A DNA stretch of 20,122 bases from Paracoccaceae bacterium (GTDB lineage Bacteria > Pseudomonadota > Alphaproteobacteria > Rhodobacterales > Rhodobacteraceae), in assembly GCA_016764835.1 (NCBI GenBank), contig JAESRD010000387.1:1-20122 (forward strand), written 5' to 3'. The notes under the pieces are model-generated. The model saw only the letters and a list, made by a program, of their open reading frames with translations. It searched no databases and was not told the origin of the DNA. The stretch's first letter is position 1, and each line of letters opens with the position of its first letter. Shown here piece after piece: positions 16,108 to 20,122 of this stretch. The translations under genes were made by a program, and so were the position numbers.

Positions 16108-16838
16108 AAACTGGTGTCTCACAGGTTAGTTTCGACACGCCTATTAAGCGCGAGTCTCTGGCTGAAATGGTTGCTCGCCGTATCCTCGATATGGTTACAT
16201 CTGGGGCGCTAAAGCCCGGCGATCAGCTGCCGCCAGAGCGTGAGTTGGCCGAGCAGCTCAACGTGTCGCGCCCCTCTGTGCGCGAGGCGATCCGGGGGCT
16301 GTCAATTTTGGGTGTGGTGCGTTCGCGCCAAGGCGGTGGTGCGTTTATTAGTGAGCTGGACGGCGATGCTCTGCTCGGCCCCATCCGATTTTTTCTGTCG
16401 CTCGACAAGAAGAATATCCGTGAGCTTTATGATGCGCGCAGCCTGATTGAGAGCGATGTCGCCCGGCGTGCGGCGCTAAATATGGATGACCAACAGCTCG
16501 ACAAGCTGGAGGCGATTTTGCAGGAGCAGAAGCATATTTTGGATGATGCCAGCGCCTTTAGGCTGTCAGATTTCAAGTTTCATGAAACCATTTGGATTGG
16601 GTCGAATAATGCGTTCCTTAAGCGCATTGGCGAAAGTCTCAACGTGCTGGGGTTGGAGTTTCGCCGCCGGGCGTCTGAGCGGCCAGATGTTTTGGCGCAA
16701 TCATTGCGCGACCACACCAAACTCTACAAAGCATTGCGGGCGCGCGACCCTGGATCCGCCGCACAAGCTGCTGAAAAGCATATGCAAAATGTTTATGGCT
16801 CGACCATGAACCAGTCCGAGAAATGGGCAGATAAATGA
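16104..16838 (+). CDS. FadR/GntR family transcriptional regulator with FCD domain
   Basis: A 244-residue regulator. The N-terminal winged helix (about 16-82) contains LPPERELAEQLNVSRPSVREAIRGL, the GntR recognition helix. The C-terminal FCD all-helical domain (about 100-232) keeps the metal/ligand set Asp156, His160, His204 and His226. FCD regulators usually repress sugar-acid or organic-acid genes and release DNA when a pathway intermediate binds. It is embedded in the transporter operon (ATGA overlaps on both sides), so it is probably autoregulated from the operator at 8470-8486, whose TGGTnnnACCA pattern suits this subfamily. The effector is likely the imported substrate or an acid derived from it. 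Confidence 0.95.
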   Translation: MKTGVSQVSFDTPIKRESLAEMVARRILDMVTSGALKPGDQLPPERELAEQLNVSRPSVREAIRGLSILGVVRSRQGGGAFISELDGDALLGPIRFFLSLDKKNIRELYDARSLIESDVARRAALNMDDQQLDKLEAILQEQKHILDDASAFRLSDFKFHETIWIGSNNAFLKRIGESLNVLGLEFRRRASERPDVLAQSLRDHTKLYKALRARDPGSAAQAAEKHMQNVYGSTMNQSEKWADK

Positions 16839-17881
16839 TCGCCCGCATCGGCGTGGTCGGCATAGGTTGGTGGGCCAGTTTCAACCATATTCCGACAATC
16901 GGCGACTGCCCTGAGGCCGAGATCGTGGCGATTTGCGACCTTGACCCGGCGCGGTTGGCAAAGGCAGGTGCCGCGTTTGGCATTGCCGCGCGCTATACGG
17001 ATATGGCAAAAATGTTGACCGAACAGAACCTAGACGGGGTGATGATTTCAACCCCGCATACGGTCCATACCGCCCCGGCGATTGCCGCACTTGAGGCGGG
17101 CGCACATGTGTTGGTTGAGAAACCAATGGCCACGACAGCGGCTGATGGCCGGGCCATTGCCCGCGCCGCCGCTAAGGCCGGGCGCGAGGTTATGGTGCCG
17201 ACCAGTATGAACTTTACCCATGCTTCGCAACAGGCTGCGCAATGGGTGGCTGACGGCCGCATTGGCGAGGTGCGTCATGCCGTCTGCCAAATGGGCTCGG
17301 CGCTCGAAGACCTGATTTCGGGCCAACCAATGTTGGAAACCGAAGATCATCTGTTTCGTCCACCTGCCTCCACTTGGGCCGACCCGACCAAGGCTGGCGG
17401 CTACGGGTGGGGGCAAATGTCGCACTCAATTGGCTGGCTGCTTTATGTCTCCGACCTGACGATTGAAACCGTGTTCTGCATAGACGGTAAATCAACCACC
17501 GGGGTTGATTTTTATGACGCCGCCGTCGCCCGCGCCACCAATGGTGCGACGATCTCGATCTCCGGCGCGGCAACCACGCCCAAACATATGGGTATGCATA
17601 CGGATGTGCGGATTTACGGCACCAAGGGTATGGTCGTTTTTGATAATGAACGGGTGCGGATGGCGCTACATCTGCTCGATGGCACGGATGAATTTGCCGA
17701 AATTGGACCGGAAGGCACCGGCTATGACGGCACTTTACCCGTACATGCTTTTGCCAAGCTTTGCGCCGGGCATGTTATGCGCAATCCGGCTAATGCTGAA
17801 AATGGCGCGCGCGTAACCGAGACGCTCGACGCGCTCTACCGCTCTGCCGCAAGCGGCCAGATTGAGAAGATAGGATGCTGA
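16835..17881 (+). CDS. Gfo/Idh/MocA family oxidoreductase
   Basis: A 348-residue NAD(P)-dependent sugar or polyol dehydrogenase. The N-terminal Rossmann segment reads IGVVGIGWWAS (4-14), with Asp35 after strand two (ICDLDP). The family's EKP motif is Glu95-Lys96-Pro97, whose Lys is the usual catalytic residue, and His197 lies in the GQMSHSIGW segment. The C-terminal part is the alpha/beta dimerisation and substrate domain. It overlaps the regulator by ATGA and is followed by the TIM-barrel isomerase after a single base. It could oxidise the imported sugar to a lactone or 3-keto sugar, with the isomerase or the dehydratase acting next. Confidence 0.94.
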   Translation: MIARIGVVGIGWWASFNHIPTIGDCPEAEIVAICDLDPARLAKAGAAFGIAARYTDMAKMLTEQNLDGVMISTPHTVHTAPAIAALEAGAHVLVEKPMATTAADGRAIARAAAKAGREVMVPTSMNFTHASQQAAQWVADGRIGEVRHAVCQMGSALEDLISGQPMLETEDHLFRPPASTWADPTKAGGYGWGQMSHSIGWLLYVSDLTIETVFCIDGKSTTGVDFYDAAVARATNGATISISGAATTPKHMGMHTDVRIYGTKGMVVFDNERVRMALHLLDGTDEFAEIGPEGTGYDGTLPVHAFAKLCAGHVMRNPANAENGARVTETLDALYRSAASGQIEKIGC

Positions 17882-17882
17882 G

Positions 17883-18698
17883 TTGAAACTTTCGCTTACC
17901 GCATGGTCGCTGCCTTCTTGCACTCTCAAAGAGGCCGCAGATATTTCAAAGGCTCTGGGCATTGGCGCGCTTGATGTCGGGCTGTTTTACCGCAGCGCTC
18001 TCGACAAAAAGCTGATATTAGCAGACCCCCATGTCGCTGCCGTTCCGCTCGCTGATTTGGGGGTTGATGTGCCAAATTATTATCATCTCTTTGGTGATGG
18101 CTTAGCGGGCAGAAATCTCGCGCTGCCCGGCACGTTGGCGGCAAATTTGCGCGACCTGAAACAGGTGCTGACTTTTGCTGATGCCGCCAAGATAGGCACG
18201 GTTTTTATTCTGCCTGGCATCATCAACCCCGGCCAATCGCGCGCTGACGCGGCCCAGGTGTCTACTGAAAGTCTTGCGGCAATGGGCGCTATTGCCACTG
18301 GCTTTAACACCACACTTTGCTTTGAGCCGCATGTGCATTCGTTTTGCGAAAGCCCGCGCATTGCTCTTGATCTGGTCGAGCAATCCGGCGTCAAACTGGC
18401 GCTGGATTATGCGCAATTTACCTGTCTTGGCTATAGGCAAGATGAGATAGACCCGCTGGCCCGTCATGCCGCCCATATCCACCTGCGCCAAGCAAAAATG
18501 GGCGCGCTGCAAGCCAAATTTGCCCATGGCACGCTGAATTTTCCGGCCATGTTTGGCACGTTGCGCGCTATTGGCTACCAAGGAGCCTTATCGCTGGAGC
18601 CTGTGCACCAAGATTATATGAATACGCTGTTTGAAGACGTGCTGAGCGAAATTATTGCATTGCGTGACTGTTACACAGCGTGGAGCGAGGAGAATTGA
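17883..18698 (+). CDS. Sugar phosphate isomerase/epimerase family protein (TIM barrel)
   Basis: A 271-residue xylose-isomerase-like TIM-barrel protein (AP_endonuc_2 family), acting as an isomerase, epimerase or keto-sugar hydratase/lyase. The metal site is visible as Glu148 (CFEPH), Asp175 (LALDYAQF), His200 (HIHLRQ) and Glu239 (LSLEP). The likely start is a TTG at 17883, one base after the TGA of the oxidoreductase gene, supported by AGGA at 17872-17875 seven bases upstream. No in-frame ATG fits before the first barrel strand KLSLTAWSL. The stop TGA shares its last base with the ATG of the mutarotase gene. The pairing with a Gfo/Idh/MocA enzyme is common in inositol and keto-sugar pathways; the reaction here is unresolved. 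Confidence 0.9.
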   Translation: MKLSLTAWSLPSCTLKEAADISKALGIGALDVGLFYRSALDKKLILADPHVAAVPLADLGVDVPNYYHLFGDGLAGRNLALPGTLAANLRDLKQVLTFADAAKIGTVFILPGIINPGQSRADAAQVSTESLAAMGAIATGFNTTLCFEPHVHSFCESPRIALDLVEQSGVKLALDYAQFTCLGYRQDEIDPLARHAAHIHLRQAKMGALQAKFAHGTLNFPAMFGTLRAIGYQGALSLEPVHQDYMNTLFEDVLSEIIALRDCYTAWSEEN

Positions 18699-19012
18699 TG
18701 GCCAATTATGCATGGGTGTTAGAAGTCCGGCCCGGATATGAAGACGAGTATAAGCGCTGCCATGATGAGATTTGGCCCGAAATGTTAGCAACGCTCGCGG
18801 CGGCGGGCATCAAAAATTACAACATTTTCCGCCATGGTTTGACGCTGTTTGGCTATTTTGAAACCGATAATTTGGCAAAGGCGACGGCCCATCTCAAAAC
18901 CTGCCCGGTTAATGCAAAATGGGGCGAGATGATGGGACCAATGATGAAGATCGAGGTTGATCCGACAACATCATTTCCCTATTTGCTGCCTTTACAGTTC
19001 CATATGGGCTAG
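18698..19012 (+). CDS. rhaM: L-rhamnose mutarotase family protein
   Basis: A 104-residue protein matching the L-rhamnose mutarotase family (RhaM/RhaU), which interconverts the alpha and beta anomers. The motif YKRCHDEIWPEM (18-29) aligns position for position with the E. coli enzyme and supplies Tyr18, His22 and Trp26, the catalytic residues as I recall them. The length is exactly that of the family. ATG 18698 shares a base with the upstream stop (TGATG) and is preceded by GGAG at 18689-18692, so I prefer it to the upstream in-frame GTG at 18680. Its presence is the best single clue that the operon handles L-rhamnose or a related 6-deoxyhexose. Some relatives act on other sugars, so the exact sugar is open. 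Confidence 0.9.
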   Translation: MANYAWVLEVRPGYEDEYKRCHDEIWPEMLATLAAAGIKNYNIFRHGLTLFGYFETDNLAKATAHLKTCPVNAKWGEMMGPMMKIEVDPTTSFPYLLPLQFHMG

Positions 19013-19094
19013 CCCTGCTGCGGCTATATAGCGGGTAAGAAAAATCAATTCTGACTGGTGACAATTGCAATTTCAACGCCAGTCTTGGCGTGAA

Positions 19095-20122
19095 ATGACC
19101 AACACTCAGACCCCCTCTGCGCTACCAGCCAAACCGGCAATGCTGCATGTTCTAGGCGGGCTTGCGCTTTGCGATCATGAGCGCCAGCCACTTGAGCTTT
19201 CTGCGCACAAAAGCCGGCAATTGCTGGCCTATCTTGCTGTGCCGGCCGGGCAGGTCAGAACCCGCGACCGGCTGCGGCGCTGCTTTGGAGCGACCGTCAA
19301 GATGACCAAGCGCGCGGCAGCTTGCTCACCGCGTTATCAGGTATTCGCCGGGTGCTGGGCGACGATGCTTTGCTTGTTGAACGCGAAAATGTGCAACTGC
19401 GTCCCGGCTGCTTGCAAACAGATTTTGATCAGCTCAAATCGCCTGCCCAGTCCGGTGCTGACATTGGTAATCTCGCCGCATTTTACGGCGGCGATTTTTT
19501 ACAAAGCGCTGAATATGACGGCGTGCAATTTATGGAATTGCTGCGGGGCATGCAGCGTGACAGTGCCGAGCTAGCCATTGATATTCTTGATAAAAATGCA
19601 CAAAATCTGACCGCCAGGGGCGATAATGAAGCCGCCATAGAACGTATGCTCGAGAGCCTGTCGCTTGAGCCGCTTATGGAGCAGACCCACCGCAAGATTA
19701 TGCGGCTTTATGTTGAGAATGGCGAGCGGGCGATGGCGTTGGCGCAGTTCAAAACCTGCAAAGAGGTACTGTTGCATGAGCTAGACACGGTCCCAGACCC
19801 TGAGACCCAAGCCCTTGCCGACACAATAGCGCTCAGAGACACAAGTGTGTTGGCAGAGCTGCGTCCAGCTGAACGATCAGTGCCAATGGCCGCCAATTTG
19901 GCCGAGCCACAGGGCGCTGAGGCCGCGCCAATTGCAGTTTTGCCCTTCGTCAATATGAGCGGCGACGCCGAGCAAAACTACTTTGCCGACGGGATTGCTG
20001 AAGACATAATTATTGATCTGTCAGACATCGACATGCTGGCCGTCGCCGCTAAAAATTCTAGGGTCAGGACTCATAACCAGAATAACACGATAGAAGCCAG
20101 AATAATGGCTGAGAGGAAGAGC
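19095..20122 (+). pseudogene. SARP/BTAD-type transcriptional regulator with TolB-like domain, frameshifted and cut by window edge
   Basis: Two frames together make one recognisable protein. From ATG 19095 the first frame encodes an SARP-type winged helix (LHVLGGLALCD, LSAHKSRQLLAYLAV, RTRDRL) up to about 19274, then turns into unrelated sequence ending at 19574. From 19277 the frame one base earlier continues the same protein as ALLWSDRQDDQARGSLLTAL, GIRRVLGDDALLVE and helical BTAD repeats. It then shows the TolB-like adenylate-cyclase-associated segment IAVLPFVNMSGDAEQNYFAD near 19936, and stays open for 282 codons to the window end with no stop. One missing base between 19274 and 19277 (RDRL to AALLW) explains it. 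This may be a real inactivating mutation or a sequencing error. A TTG at 19065 is an alternative start. No link to the sugar operon is evident. Confidence 0.8.

Noticed and set aside
19053..19084. GACTGG/CCAGTC inverted repeat between the mutarotase and the broken regulator
   Set aside because: A six-base stem with a 20-base loop and no T-run; not a credible terminator.

Overview
The window looks like accessory chromosome of an alphaproteobacterium (marine Rhodobacterales or a relative is my best guess). This rests on moderate GC, Rhodobacterales-like protein families (a DUF6502/DUF5666 pair, an FCD-GntR sugar regulon, an SARP/BTAD-TolB-like regulator) and dense ATGA-coupled operons. Lineage is inference only. 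I saw no rRNA, tRNA, CRISPR array, insertion sequence or integrase. Nearly all of the DNA is coding.

Left block (1-2146, + strand): the end of an operon entering from the left, with an SDR oxidoreductase cut by the window edge, a small VOC/glyoxalase-fold protein and a nitrilase-type C-N hydrolase. It converges on a minus-strand operon (5829 down to 2143) and shares a CTAG at which both last genes stop. That operon has three tightly packed genes: a free-standing NRPS-type adenylation enzyme with no carrier domain, a polytopic membrane flavin/NAD(P)H reductase resembling the fungal TmpA/TmpB family, and an enoyl-CoA hydratase (crotonase) with both catalytic glutamates. This is the least familiar module in the window.

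Middle (5980-7670, + strand): a divergently transcribed pair, a DUF6502 protein with an HTH-like segment followed by a secreted DUF5666 protein, coupled by ATGA.

Right block (7654-19012): a carbohydrate or sugar-acid regulon. An SDR on the minus strand and a ten-kilobase plus-strand operon diverge from a 114-base spacer. The spacer contains a perfect 17-bp palindrome of FadR/GntR operator type at 8470-8486. The plus-strand operon encodes, in order: an enolase-superfamily dehydratase-like enzyme, an acetoacetate-decarboxylase-family protein, a D-2-hydroxyacid dehydrogenase, a complete rhamnose-type ABC importer (binding protein, double ATPase, two permeases), an FCD-type GntR regulator, a Gfo/Idh/MocA oxidoreductase, a xylose-isomerase-like TIM-barrel protein and an L-rhamnose mutarotase. 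There is no sugar kinase and no classical aldolase. The likely picture is import of a (deoxy)sugar or sugar acid, anomer interconversion, oxidation, dehydration to a 2-keto-3-deoxy acid and then cleavage, with the ADC-family protein as candidate carbon-carbon lyase. The substrate is not determined.

Right edge (19095-20122): an SARP/BTAD regulator with the start of a TolB-like domain. It is broken by an apparent one-base deletion near 19275 and runs off the window.
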